The translations under genes were made by a program, and so were the position numbers. Below, piece after piece: positions 30,701 to 38,687 of a DNA stretch of 64,000 nt. This DNA comes from Mycolicibacterium alvei. GTDB taxonomy: Bacteria; Actinomycetota; Actinomycetes; Mycobacteriales; Mycobacteriaceae. Where the stretch lies: the NCBI RefSeq assembly GCF_010727325.1, contig NZ_AP022565.1:3100001-3164000 (forward strand), in the 5' to 3' direction. Each line of letters opens with the position of its first letter. Position 1 is the stretch's first letter. A model generated the notes under the pieces. That model made no database searches and was not told where the DNA came from. It worked only from the letters and a program-made list of their open reading frames with translations.

Positions 30701-33700
30701 CCGCCGCTGAGGACATAGACGCCGTCGGCACCCGCGGTGCCCTGCCCACCGGCACCACCGTCGGCGCCGTCGCCACCGTCGCCGCCGTTACCGAGACGTC
30801 CTCCGTCACCGCCGCGGCCGCCAGCACCGCCGTCGGCACCCGCGGTGCCGGCAAGACCGTTGCCGCCGTCGCCGCCGTCGCCGCCATAGGTGGGCAACAT
30901 CCCGGCTGCGCCGGTGCCGCCGGGGTTGGATCCGATACCGCCCGCGCCGCCGGCCCCGACGAGGCCGGGGTCACCCCCGTCTCCGCCGGCACCTCCGGTG
31001 CCGCCGGCGACGATCGCGTCAGCGCCGTTGCCGCCGTTGCCGGCAACTCCTGAGTTTCCGCCTGCACCGCCGTCGCCCCCGTCACCGGTGACGCCGGCAC
31101 TCCAGACGCCACCGGCCTGCGCGGCTCCACCCGTGCCGCCGTCGCCACCGACTCCGCCTGTCCCGCCGGCACCACCATCTCCACCGCGGCCCCCATCGCC
31201 GATGGCTCCAGCGACGAACGTGCCGTCGGCCCCATCGGAGCCCTGGCCGCCGACACCTCCTCGGCCACCGCTACCGCCGTCACCGCCAGCACCGCCATTT
31301 CCGGCCAAGGCGCCGCCGGCGCCACCCGCGCCACCGACGCCACCCGCTCCCCCGGTCACCCCGGAGCCACCCGTCAGTCCGTTTCCGTCGGCGTCGACGC
31401 CGTGCGCGTCGGCGCCGTTACCGCCGTCAGCACCGTTACCGCCGGTGCCGCCGTCACCGCCGCGTCCGATCAGCCCGGCGTCGCCGCCGCGACCACCGGC
31501 ACCACCGGCACTGCCCAGGACATCGGCGTCAGCCCCATCGCCGCCGCGACCTCCGTTACCGCCATTGGTCGGCAGGCTGCCCTGGGCCCCGTCAGCCCCT
31601 CGTATCCACCCGATGCCACCGGTACCACCGGATCCAACTTGGCCGGGGTCACCACCGTCACCTCCTGCGCCGCCGCTCCTGCCTGGAGTGATGGCTTCAG
31701 CACCGGCGCCGCCGTCACCGGCAGTGCCGGCGTCGCCGCCCACCCCGCCGGCCCCGCCCACACCGGCGCGAGCGGTCGAACCGAAGAGGCCGCCTCGTCC
31801 TCCGGCGCCGCCATTGCCGCCGGTACCGCCATCGGCGCCGACACCACCGTTTCCGCCGTTGCCACCGGTTCCGCCGTCAGCGGTGCCCGCACCGCCGAGC
31901 CCACCTGTGCCACCGTCGCCGCCGGTACCGCCGTCGCCGCCGGCGCCGCCGACACCGCCCTTGCCGAACAGGGCGCCTCGGCCTCCGGTACCGCCGTTGC
32001 CGCCGGCCCCACCCGCGGTGCCCGCACCGCCGTCACCGCCGTCCTGTCCCAACGCTCCCGCCGATCCGGAGCTACCGGTCGTCCCGGCGCTACCGGTTCC
32101 GCCTTTTCCGCCGGCCCCGCCGTTGCCGAGCAGCCAGCCCGCGTGTCCGCCGTCGCCACCTTGCTGCCCGGCAGCCAACGCGTCCCCGCCCCGGCCGCCA
32201 GAACCGATCGTGAATGCTGCATTCCCGCCGTTACCACCGCTGGTGCCGTCGCCGCCACGGCCGCCATTGCCCCAGAAAATTCCGGCATCGCCACCGCGGC
32301 CGCCCACGCCGTAAAGGCCGCCGGACCCGCCGGCACCGCCGGCTCCCAACAGCAGGCCGCCGTTCCCGCCGTTCCCGCCGATCTGGCCGGCAGCGGTTGC
32401 GGCACCGCCCACACCGCCACGCCCGATCATGCCCGCGTCGCCACCGTGGCCACCGTTGGCGCCACTGCCCCCATTGCCCATCAACCAGCCGCCATCACCG
32501 CCATTGCAGGCGTCCGCCACACAATCAGCGGCGGCGTCGATCCCATCGCCGATCAACCAGCCGCCCCTACCCATCGCCGGACGCTGAGAATCCAGCGCCG
32601 CACCCAGCGCTGCGACACCTCGCGACTGCGCGGCGAGACCACCCAGGCTGTCGGTGATCGCGATCTGGCGGCTGCCATCGGTGTTGGCGCGCAGCACCAT
32701 TGCTTCGACGGCGGCGCGGCTGTCGGTCTCACGACGGACGAATCCCAGCATCACCCACGCCAACGGCGCACCCGCCGGCGGCGTAGACCCGGAGCCAAGG
32801 GCCGGAGCCAAGCCCACTATCCGCAGGAGCTGCTGCACCACTGGCGGCGCGGCGGCCGTGGCTGGGGAGACGGGCTCGGCCACCGAGACAGCAGCGGTCT
32901 GCGCCGACGAGCCGCGCGGACCAGCGTCGACCGGAACTGGCAGTGACGCGACCTGGCCTGGACTCGAATCAACATGTGCCGCCGGCTTTTCCGGTCGCAC
33001 CGTTCCTAGCGGACGATACCGCTCCACGGCTGCGGCGAACCGCGGAGCCGAACCCACCCGGGTCGAGTCGCCGTTCGGCCGACTCCGCTGCACAGGCGCC
33101 GGGTCGCGCTCTGGCCTCGCGATAGCGTCGAACTCCCACCCCACTACCGGAATGCCACGCTGTGTCAACAGCTCTCGGGCCGCTGCCACCACTTCTTCGG
33201 CAGCAGCTTCGGAACCGGTCGTGCCCTCCACGGTTTCCACCGAAACGGACCCCGTCGCTGCGTCAGCGGACGATTCGCCACGTTCACCGTCGGATACCGA
33301 CGCAGCGCCAGAACTGTCTCGCTCGGCCGCGGCAGCTGCCGCGGTGTTGCGAATGCGATCAACCGCGTCCCGACGTGCGTTACCACCTGGGATTCGGGTC
33401 CCCGCCCCACCGGAAGCCGCCACATTCATCCCCGTCGGCCGCAACCCAGGCGCACCGACCGCATTGGGCGCCGCATTAGGCGCTGAACTCCGGCGGGGCC
33501 CCCTCGTCGCGTCGATTCCGGCGGTCAGACGCGAACGCAGTGTCGGCTGTTGGCCGTCGGTGCGAGCGTTCGATGTTCCTGCAGTCGACGAGTCTCGCGC
33601 AGACCCCCGCGACCCGGACGATGATTCCGATGACGATTCCGACGATTCATCCGCGTACGCGACAGCCTGCCCGGTCGTCATTGCGGCACCCAATCCAGCA

Positions 33701-33810
33701 GCTACCGCTCCGGCGCCGAGCCAGCGCACGACGGCGTACTCGGACGAACGGCGGCCCTTGCGGCCCCCACTGCGTTTCGACTTGGCACGTTCTGCGTTCG
33801 GGACGGACAT
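27754..33810 (-). CDS. Very large PGRS-repeat protein with a non-PE leader
   Basis: About 2,018 residues. A basic N-terminus (KSKRSGGRKGRRSSEY) precedes one hydrophobic segment (VVRWLGAGAVAAGLGAAMTT) ending at AVAYAD, consistent with a signal peptide of an exported protein. A Ser/Pro/Ala-rich region follows, then LLRIVGL and PLAWVMLGFVRRE, a module seen before repeat domains of large mycobacterial surface proteins. From about residue 420 to the end, GGxGG-type PGRS repeats alternate with longer units (for example GNGGxGGxGGxG and periodic GDPGxxGxGGxGG). No PE domain is present. ATG 33810 is chosen because GGAG lies 9 nt upstream; ATG 33819 is the alternative. Confidence 0.85.
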   Translation of the reverse strand: MSVPNAERAKSKRSGGRKGRRSSEYAVVRWLGAGAVAAGLGAAMTTGQAVAYADESSESSSESSSGSRGSARDSSTAGTSNARTDGQQPTLRSRLTAGIDATRGPRRSSAPNAAPNAVGAPGLRPTGMNVAASGGAGTRIPGGNARRDAVDRIRNTAAAAAAERDSSGAASVSDGERGESSADAATGSVSVETVEGTTGSEAAAEEVVAAARELLTQRGIPVVGWEFDAIARPERDPAPVQRSRPNGDSTRVGSAPRFAAAVERYRPLGTVRPEKPAAHVDSSPGQVASLPVPVDAGPRGSSAQTAAVSVAEPVSPATAAAPPVVQQLLRIVGLAPALGSGSTPPAGAPLAWVMLGFVRRETDSRAAVEAMVLRANTDGSRQIAITDSLGGLAAQSRGVAALGAALDSQRPAMGRGGWLIGDGIDAAADCVADACNGGDGGWLMGNGGSGANGGHGGDAGMIGRGGVGGAATAAGQIGGNGGNGGLLLGAGGAGGSGGLYGVGGRGGDAGIFWGNGGRGGDGTSGGNGGNAAFTIGSGGRGGDALAAGQQGGDGGHAGWLLGNGGAGGKGGTGSAGTTGSSGSAGALGQDGGDGGAGTAGGAGGNGGTGGRGALFGKGGVGGAGGDGGTGGDGGTGGLGGAGTADGGTGGNGGNGGVGADGGTGGNGGAGGRGGLFGSTARAGVGGAGGVGGDAGTAGDGGAGAEAITPGRSGGAGGDGGDPGQVGSGGTGGIGWIRGADGAQGSLPTNGGNGGRGGDGADADVLGSAGGAGGRGGDAGLIGRGGDGGTGGNGADGGNGADAHGVDADGNGLTGGSGVTGGAGGVGGAGGAGGALAGNGGAGGDGGSGGRGGVGGQGSDGADGTFVAGAIGDGGRGGDGGAGGTGGVGGDGGTGGAAQAGGVWSAGVTGDGGDGGAGGNSGVAGNGGNGADAIVAGGTGGAGGDGGDPGLVGAGGAGGIGSNPGGTGAAGMLPTYGGDGGDGGNGLAGTAGADGGAGGRGGDGGRLGNGGDGGDGADGGAGGQGTAGADGVYVLSGGDGTGGIGGTGETGGAGGVGGAGGNGGDLAGDGGVGGAGGNGGIGGIGGTGGRGADGVVLVVYDGGDGGDGGAGGTGGIGGNGGAGGLAHSDLGVDGSQGIGGDGGSGGAAGIAGDGGTGAHGSTFGSSGSTGGDGGDPGAAGTGGVRGTGSTDGQDGASGAQATTGGNGGNGGNGSTGSIFGPFGPGGNGGNGGNGGLVGNGGDGGDGADGSSGGGLIGPNGYNGGNGGNGGLGGAQAGNGGNGGNGGDAGNGAAGTNGSHGANGTGDDGTDGTNGGNGGTGGKGGNGGLAQSSTGSQGAGGNGGDGGDAGRAGDGGNGGDGGVVKVSGGKGGNGANPGTAGTGGVGGTGSTDGTDGTDGSSAGGGKGGVGGNGANATTNGANGGAGGNGGNGGIVGNGGAGGNGGHGMVGSAGAAGTFAGGGDGNGANGTAGGNGGNGGAGGSGGSDAGVGGTGGNGGNGAVGGTGGAGAAGDGPGASGGNGGNAGNGGSGGSGGAGGATQHSGGTGGKGGNGGNGAVGGSGGKGGNGADGAIVPGGTDDQALGGAGGDGGNGGNNGIGGGAGLGGAGTTPGASGGFGNTPTGSGGNGGDGGDGGDGFQFWGGATGGAAGNGGNGGNYGDGGNGGHGGDGGNGRGGGIGIDGESGANGGAGGAGGTGGAFGGTGGTGGTGGDGGDGGNGVDGTTSLNADGSNGGSGGAGGVGGAGGSAGSIYGSAGNGGAGGDGGSAGNGGNGADALQYQSGGNGGNGGSAGAAGAGGAGGTASFPGGNGSNGAAGTYLDGGTGGKGGNGGNGSDGQTTGSQTSAGAAGKGGNGGNGFNGGDAGNGGNGGSGWNATNGGAGGNGGRGTGGAGGDGGDGGKGGTGSNVSQIIVVIHDAKPGGAGGAGGHGGDSIGGTGGGKAGQGGQGGNGGNGNPGLFGAPSAVGGHGGKGGNGGWYYPAGIGLVKQGATGQNGGSQVDRTPPLGGLGGAGGAGGAGGAP

Positions 33811-34334
33811 CGTTCGCATCTCCAATGTTTAAGTCATGGGCAGCGCAATCAGCGCGCGGGCTCCACAAAAACTGGGTTTGTAGTGCAGAAATGGGCCGTT
33901 CTGTTTATATTTAAGATCAGGTTGGAGCACTGTAGCCTCCGTCCTGCAAACGCCGCGGTGTTTCAGCCGTATTACGAAAAAATTACGTACAAGTAACGTG
34001 CTTGCGATTCCGACCGCGTCGATGTGGACCGGTCGCACCGCCATCGGCTCGATCGCGATGATGCTGCCGCCCGCCCGTCGCGGCCCAATTTGTTTGCTAG
34101 ATCAATTAGCTACACAGCCTCCCAGTAGGGCAGCAGCCGACCCGCGAGATGGCTTGAGATTGCAGCCGTGTCATCGCCCTCAATCCCTCGCAAGTTCAAT
34201 CGGGACTGGGGAAGATCAGCACCTCCAGGGAGACGATGCGGGCTGATCCCTGACACGGCTCGACGCAGGCAGTTATCCACAGGTCCCCGAAATGCTTCTG
34301 GTGGCCGTCGCGGCGGTCCACGAGTATCGAGTTG
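33811..34334. other. Intergenic region of about 520 nt between divergent genes
   Basis: This stretch contains no convincing gene. It includes an AT-rich island unusual for the window (about 33875-33995) with TATATTTAAG near 33907 and two ATTACG copies at 33971 and 33982, 11 nt apart, on either side of a run of A. It probably carries the promoters of the PGRS gene (minus) and the AbiEi-like gene (plus). The 82-codon open frame at 33998-34246 has no family resemblance and was not called. Confidence 0.5.
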
Positions 34335-35270
34335 GTGGACGTTGACGATGTGCTTCGCCAACAAGACGGGGTGATCTCACGCCGGCAGGCGTTGGATGCG
34401 GGTTTGCCAGAGCATGCGATCCGTCGGCTGCTCAGGCGCAACCAGTGGGCACGGGTCCACGCGGGGGTGTACGTCAACCACACCGGGCCCCTGACGTGGC
34501 CGCAACGCACTTGGGCTGCAGTGCTTTACGCGGCTCCGTCGGCGCTGTGCTTCGAATCAGCGCTGGGAGCTGAAACGTCTCCCATCCATCTCGCGGTCGT
34601 GCAACACCGGGCGATACTGGCTGAGCCGGCGGGAGTCCGCATTCACCACCTGGTGAATCTTGAGGAACGGGTGCTGTGGAACGTCAGCCCACCCCGGATG
34701 CGGTACGACGAAGCCACGCTCGACGTTGCGTGCCGTGCCGCATCCGAACTCGATGCCATCGCGATCCTGGCCAATGCCTGCCAATCTCGACGAACCACGG
34801 CGCAGCGGCTGCTCCATGTGCTCGATTCTCGGACGCGGGTCCGCCGTCGCCGGTGGTTGCGCGCAGTGCTCGTCGACATCGCCGACGGCACCTACTCGGT
34901 GCTTGAGCACGGCTATCTCACTCGGGTGGAGCGGCCGCACGGCCTGCCCCGGGCCACGCGACAGAAGCGGGCCACGTCATCCGTCGGCATTTGCTATCGC
35001 GACGCCGAATACGGCGAACAGCTCATCGTCGAGCTCGACGGCCGGATGTACCACGATTCGGCGACCAGTCGGGATGCGGACTTCGAGCGAGATCTCGACG
35101 CCGCCGTTGACGGCCGTTCGACTGTCAGGCTCTCCTACGGGCAGGTCTTCGACCGGCCATGCCAGACCGCGAGCAAGATCGCTCAGGTGCTGCAGCGGCA
35201 CGAGATCGCGGTAACCGGGCACCCGTGTGGGCCGGAGTGTGAGTTCACTCGACTCGACCGGGCCGCATAG
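34335..35270 (+). CDS. AbiEi-antitoxin-domain / DUF559-like protein
   Basis: About 311 residues. The N-terminus (DVLRQQDGVISRRQALDAGL and the HAIRRLLRRNQWARVHAGVYV) is the wHTH AbiEi antitoxin-type domain common in mycobacteria. The C-terminus (QLIVELDGRMYHDS, then DADFERDLDAAVDG) matches DUF559/Vsr-like nuclease folds, with D and E residues in the predicted active site. No partner AbiEii-type toxin is adjacent, so a toxin-antitoxin role is not shown. GTG at 34335 is preferred to the TTG directly before it. It converges with the Hsp70-like gene, 63 nt away. Confidence 0.7.
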   Translation: MDVDDVLRQQDGVISRRQALDAGLPEHAIRRLLRRNQWARVHAGVYVNHTGPLTWPQRTWAAVLYAAPSALCFESALGAETSPIHLAVVQHRAILAEPAGVRIHHLVNLEERVLWNVSPPRMRYDEATLDVACRAASELDAIAILANACQSRRTTAQRLLHVLDSRTRVRRRRWLRAVLVDIADGTYSVLEHGYLTRVERPHGLPRATRQKRATSSVGICYRDAEYGEQLIVELDGRMYHDSATSRDADFERDLDAAVDGRSTVRLSYGQVFDRPCQTASKIAQVLQRHEIAVTGHPCGPECEFTRLDRAA

Positions 35271-35333
35271 TCATCAGCACCGAGGATCCCAGTCAGCATT
35301 GAGCAGCAATCCTAGATTTAAGTCCACGCCGCG

Positions 35334-37124
35334 TCAGGGTGACGGCGCCACCGATGTGGGCGTGGGGGTCTGCGTCGGCTCCACAGTCGGCTCTGGCGTC
35401 TGTGTCGGCTCAGGCGTGGCGGTCGGCGACGGCGAAGGGCTGGGCGACGGCGTGGCAGTCGGCTCAGGCGTGGCAGTCGGCGACGGCGTAGGCGTCGGGC
35501 TCGGCGCAGGCGGCTTGAACGTCGGGATCGGCAATTGTGGAAGCGTCACAGGCGGAAACACCAATGGCGGCACCGGGATCGGCGGGAGCCCAACGGGTGC
35601 AGGCGCGGGCAGCGGAGCAGGTGCAGGAGCGGCCGGCCGCGGTCGGGGCGCCTGTGGCGCCGGGGCTGCCTGTCGCGGGGCCGGGGCAAGCGGTGCGCTC
35701 TGCCCGCTCTGCACCAACCGCGGTGCGGCGGCCGGTTGGGGCGCGGCAGCCTGCGCGGGAGCAGCCGCTGCGGGCCCCGGCCAGGATGGATCACGCACGA
35801 CCACGGTCCGGGTGGGCGGTGCGGGTACGGCCTGGACCAACGGCGACTCGGCCGGAACGGTTTGCGGCGCCGATAATCCTTCGACTGCGGCGTCGAGCCG
35901 ATCGGCCCGCGCCGACAACACCATGCCGACCGTGCCGACCACGGCCAGGAACACCGCCGCGTAGGCCACCACGCCTCCGCGCCGATACCAGGCAAGGCGC
36001 ACCGGAGCAGACACCAGAGGCGGTTCGGAGAACACGAATTCGGGACGGGCCGAATCGTCGGTCACCGATTCGGGAACGAACTCGGCAACCTCAGCCACCG
36101 AGTCCTCCGCCGACCAGGCCAGCGCAGAGGCCGCGACCGTGGCGGTCCCAAACCCGGGCGTCGATACCGGAGGAGCAACCGCCACCTGCGTCGCCGTCTC
36201 GTCGACTCCGCGTCGGGCCAGCAGTCCGGCGCCGACGGCGGCGATCACCTGAGCTTGCGGCACGGTGGTGACCGGAAGGCGGAAGGTCGAGGAAAGCCGT
36301 TGAGTAACAAGGGGTATCCGCGCACCGCCGCCAACGGTGACCACCGCCGCCAGCCGTGCCGGGTGAATCCCGTTGCGGCGCAGCAGGTCCAGCATGGCCT
36401 CGATCACCCCGCCGAGTGGCTGGTCCACCACTGCCTCCAGCTCGGCACGGGTGATCCTGATCGCGCCGCCAGCCCCTGCCACGCTGGCAGCCGCCCGAGA
36501 GCTCAACTGTTCCTTGGCGTCGCGGCACTGTTCCCGCAGCTGGGTCAATGCGGCCACCGCTGCTGTGCCGGCCGGTTCGGCATCCAGAGCATTCAGGACG
36601 CCGCGCAGCAGTTCCTGGTCGATCAGATCGCCGGAGAAGTCCAGGTACCGCACCGTCTCCCCGATGGTGGCGAAGCCCGCAGAAGCGTCGGCCAGCGTGA
36701 GGCTGGTGCCGGAGCCGCCGAAGTCGCACAGGGCGACGACGCCGCGCGCGGGCAGGCCGGGATACGACTGGATGGCGGTCAACGCCGCGACCGAATCGGG
36801 AACGATCCGGACGCCGGGTAGTGCACCCCGCACAGCCTGCACAGCCCCGGCATTCCAATGTGCGGGCACCGCCAACACCGAGACATCGGGACGATGCGCC
36901 GGGCTGGCCTCACGCGTCAGCGCCTCGACGGCACCGGCCAACAACTGCTCCGCACGATGCGTCGAGCCGTCGGCCGCGACCAGTGGCACCGGGTCACCCA
37001 CTCGTCCCACGAAATCGGTGAACACCAACCCGTCCGTGAGCACGGCCCGCCGCATCAACGGCGTGTGGTCGGCGATCGCCACCAGATTGGTCGCCCCCAC
37101 GGACAACCCCAGGCAATCACGCAT
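35334..37124 (-). CDS. Hsp70-like ATPase with membrane span and Pro-rich tail
   Basis: A 596-residue protein. Residues 1-310 form an actin/Hsp70-like ATPase: LGLSVGATNLVA (phosphate 1), LCDFGGSGTSLTLADAS (phosphate 2) and VVTVGGGARIPLVTQRL (adenosine). There is no Hsp70 peptide-binding domain. After a linker, LAWYRRGGVVAYAAV marks one transmembrane helix (about 385-405), then a tail of about 190 residues rich in Pro/Ala/Thr, ending in TP-repeats. It sits 30 nt after iniC and is probably the last gene of the ini operon. It is a paralogue of the protein encoded at 42809-44602. Function is unknown; coupling of the IniA/IniC GTPases to the wall is speculation. Confidence 0.75.
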   Translation of the reverse strand: MRDCLGLSVGATNLVAIADHTPLMRRAVLTDGLVFTDFVGRVGDPVPLVAADGSTHRAEQLLAGAVEALTREASPAHRPDVSVLAVPAHWNAGAVQAVRGALPGVRIVPDSVAALTAIQSYPGLPARGVVALCDFGGSGTSLTLADASAGFATIGETVRYLDFSGDLIDQELLRGVLNALDAEPAGTAAVAALTQLREQCRDAKEQLSSRAAASVAGAGGAIRITRAELEAVVDQPLGGVIEAMLDLLRRNGIHPARLAAVVTVGGGARIPLVTQRLSSTFRLPVTTVPQAQVIAAVGAGLLARRGVDETATQVAVAPPVSTPGFGTATVAASALAWSAEDSVAEVAEFVPESVTDDSARPEFVFSEPPLVSAPVRLAWYRRGGVVAYAAVFLAVVGTVGMVLSARADRLDAAVEGLSAPQTVPAESPLVQAVPAPPTRTVVVRDPSWPGPAAAAPAQAAAPQPAAAPRLVQSGQSAPLAPAPRQAAPAPQAPRPRPAAPAPAPLPAPAPVGLPPIPVPPLVFPPVTLPQLPIPTFKPPAPSPTPTPSPTATPEPTATPSPSPSPSPTATPEPTQTPEPTVEPTQTPTPTSVAPSP

Positions 37125-37154
37125 ACCTGTATGTCGACGGAGGGGTCCAATTCG

Positions 37155-38645
37155 TTAGTGGCGCGACGAATACTCGGCGACCAGCGCTTCGGCGCTACGC
37201 ACCGCGGCTCGGCAGGCCCGCGTCGTGAATGGATCGTTGAGCGGATGGTCAGCCCGCCGCCGCCAGCGTTGCGCCGCCGCGAAGGCCGACCGGGGCCCGT
37301 CGAACGGCGCGTCGGGTTGCAGCCCGAGCCGGCTGGCCGCGTCGGTGCCCGAGCCGCCGATGATGCGGCGCAGCGAGGCCATCTCGTCCTCGTTCAGCGT
37401 CGTGGGGCGGGAACGCAGCAGGCTGAGCAGTCGCAGCTCTTCGAAAGCGTGCGTGTCGGCCAGCAGCGGGTCGATGTCGGCGAGGATGTAGGGCGTCGCA
37501 TAAATGGGATTGCGCTGCACGAACTGCCGTAACGACAGCAGCGCCGTGTGCGCCTTGAGCAGCTCCGAACGTTGCGCGAACTGCTGGTCGATCACATCGC
37601 GCAACGCGATCAGGCCGCTGCGTTCCAGCAGTTCGTCGGCCAGGGCGACGGAGTCGGACACCCCGGCATGCATCACCGCGATCGAGATCCGGATGCCGAA
37701 CATGCCGAACCGGTCCAGCAGCGCCGCGCGGGTGGCTGCGTCCACCGGCAGTGAGTTGTCCTCGCGCACGAACCGGTCCACCGAAAGCATGGCCTTCGTC
37801 AACTGAGCCGGTTCGATGCCGGCAAGTTTCTGCAGCGCGACGAACTCGCTCTGACGCAGGGTGCGGGCGGTGAGTGCGAGGAGTCCGGACACCGGGACAA
37901 CGGCCTGGCAGATGCCGGTCTTGTCCATTTCCTCGGTGAACCGCTTGGCGACATCCTTGGCCGACATCATCGCGTCGATGCGCCCGGCACCGATCTCGTC
38001 GGCCCGCGAAGCCACCCCGATGACGCCGAGTGCACCGGAGGATCCGCCGACGAGCTCACCGATCTGCTTGAGCAGGGCGATGTCGGCGGCGTTGAGGGTG
38101 CGCAGCAGGAACACCACCGCGTCGACGCGGGGGACGCCGTCCTCGGGGACCAACAGTCGGTGGGTTCGCTGGGAGACGTCCCGCGACAGTGACGAGGTTC
38201 CCGGGGTGTCGATGATCGTGGTGTCGATGAGCTCGGCGGCCGGCCACTCGACGTCGAGGTCCACCACGTCCTCGGGGTTCAGCCCGGCGAAGCTGAAGGT
38301 GAGACCCCGGTCATGGGGATCCCGCGCGATCGGCACATTGCCACGTCGCCCGCCGCGGTAGTTGGCGGTCACCTTGGGGGTGGGCCCGTGCCGGAACCAG
38401 GTGACGATACGGGTGGCCTCGGTCGCGTCGGTGGGCGCGATGTCCTCGCCGACCAGCGCGTTGACGAGCGTCGACTTGCCCGCCTTGAGCGTGCCTGCCA
38501 ACGCGATCCGGATCGGCTGGTTGAGCCGGCGCCCGATGCGGTCGAGCTCGTTGTGCACGTCGGGCCGATTCCGGTAAGCCGGATCACCCCGGTACGCCTT
38601 GATGGTGCCGCCCAGAATCGAGCGCACCTGATCGGCCGTGCTCAC
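37155..38645 (-). CDS. iniC: IniC, dynamin-like GTPase
   Basis: A 496-residue dynamin-family GTPase, close to the 493 residues of M. tuberculosis IniC. G1 GTLKAGKSTLVNALVG near residue 47, the switch region with a Thr-rich EATRIVTW, G3 DTPGTSSLS near residue 148, G4-like GVASRADE near residue 210; the rest is helical. The isoniazid-inducible iniBAC locus responds to cell-wall inhibitors, and the GTPases are linked to membrane remodelling. GTG at 38645 is the start; 42 nt separate it from iniA. Recognition rests on gene order and GTPase motifs. Confidence 0.9.
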   Translation of the reverse strand: MSTADQVRSILGGTIKAYRGDPAYRNRPDVHNELDRIGRRLNQPIRIALAGTLKAGKSTLVNALVGEDIAPTDATEATRIVTWFRHGPTPKVTANYRGGRRGNVPIARDPHDRGLTFSFAGLNPEDVVDLDVEWPAAELIDTTIIDTPGTSSLSRDVSQRTHRLLVPEDGVPRVDAVVFLLRTLNAADIALLKQIGELVGGSSGALGVIGVASRADEIGAGRIDAMMSAKDVAKRFTEEMDKTGICQAVVPVSGLLALTARTLRQSEFVALQKLAGIEPAQLTKAMLSVDRFVREDNSLPVDAATRAALLDRFGMFGIRISIAVMHAGVSDSVALADELLERSGLIALRDVIDQQFAQRSELLKAHTALLSLRQFVQRNPIYATPYILADIDPLLADTHAFEELRLLSLLRSRPTTLNEDEMASLRRIIGGSGTDAASRLGLQPDAPFDGPRSAFAAAQRWRRRADHPLNDPFTTRACRAAVRSAEALVAEYSSRH

Positions 38646-38687
38646 GCTACGGAGTCCAACCCTTCCAACCCGACAACCAAATCGAAA

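Noticed and set aside
27754..32560. Dense short repeats that could suggest a CRISPR array or satellite
   Set aside because: Repeats are in-frame GGN GGN codons of the PGRS domain with no constant repeat-spacer length.
28287..32946. Very long plus-strand frames (Arg-, Ala- and Pro-rich) opposite the PGRS gene
   Set aside because: They are frame-shifted reflections of the GGxGG codons; the minus frame alone has a signal-peptide-like start and family features.
34335..35270. A toxin-antitoxin pair at the AbiEi-like gene
   Set aside because: No AbiEii-type nucleotidyltransferase toxin is adjacent on either side.
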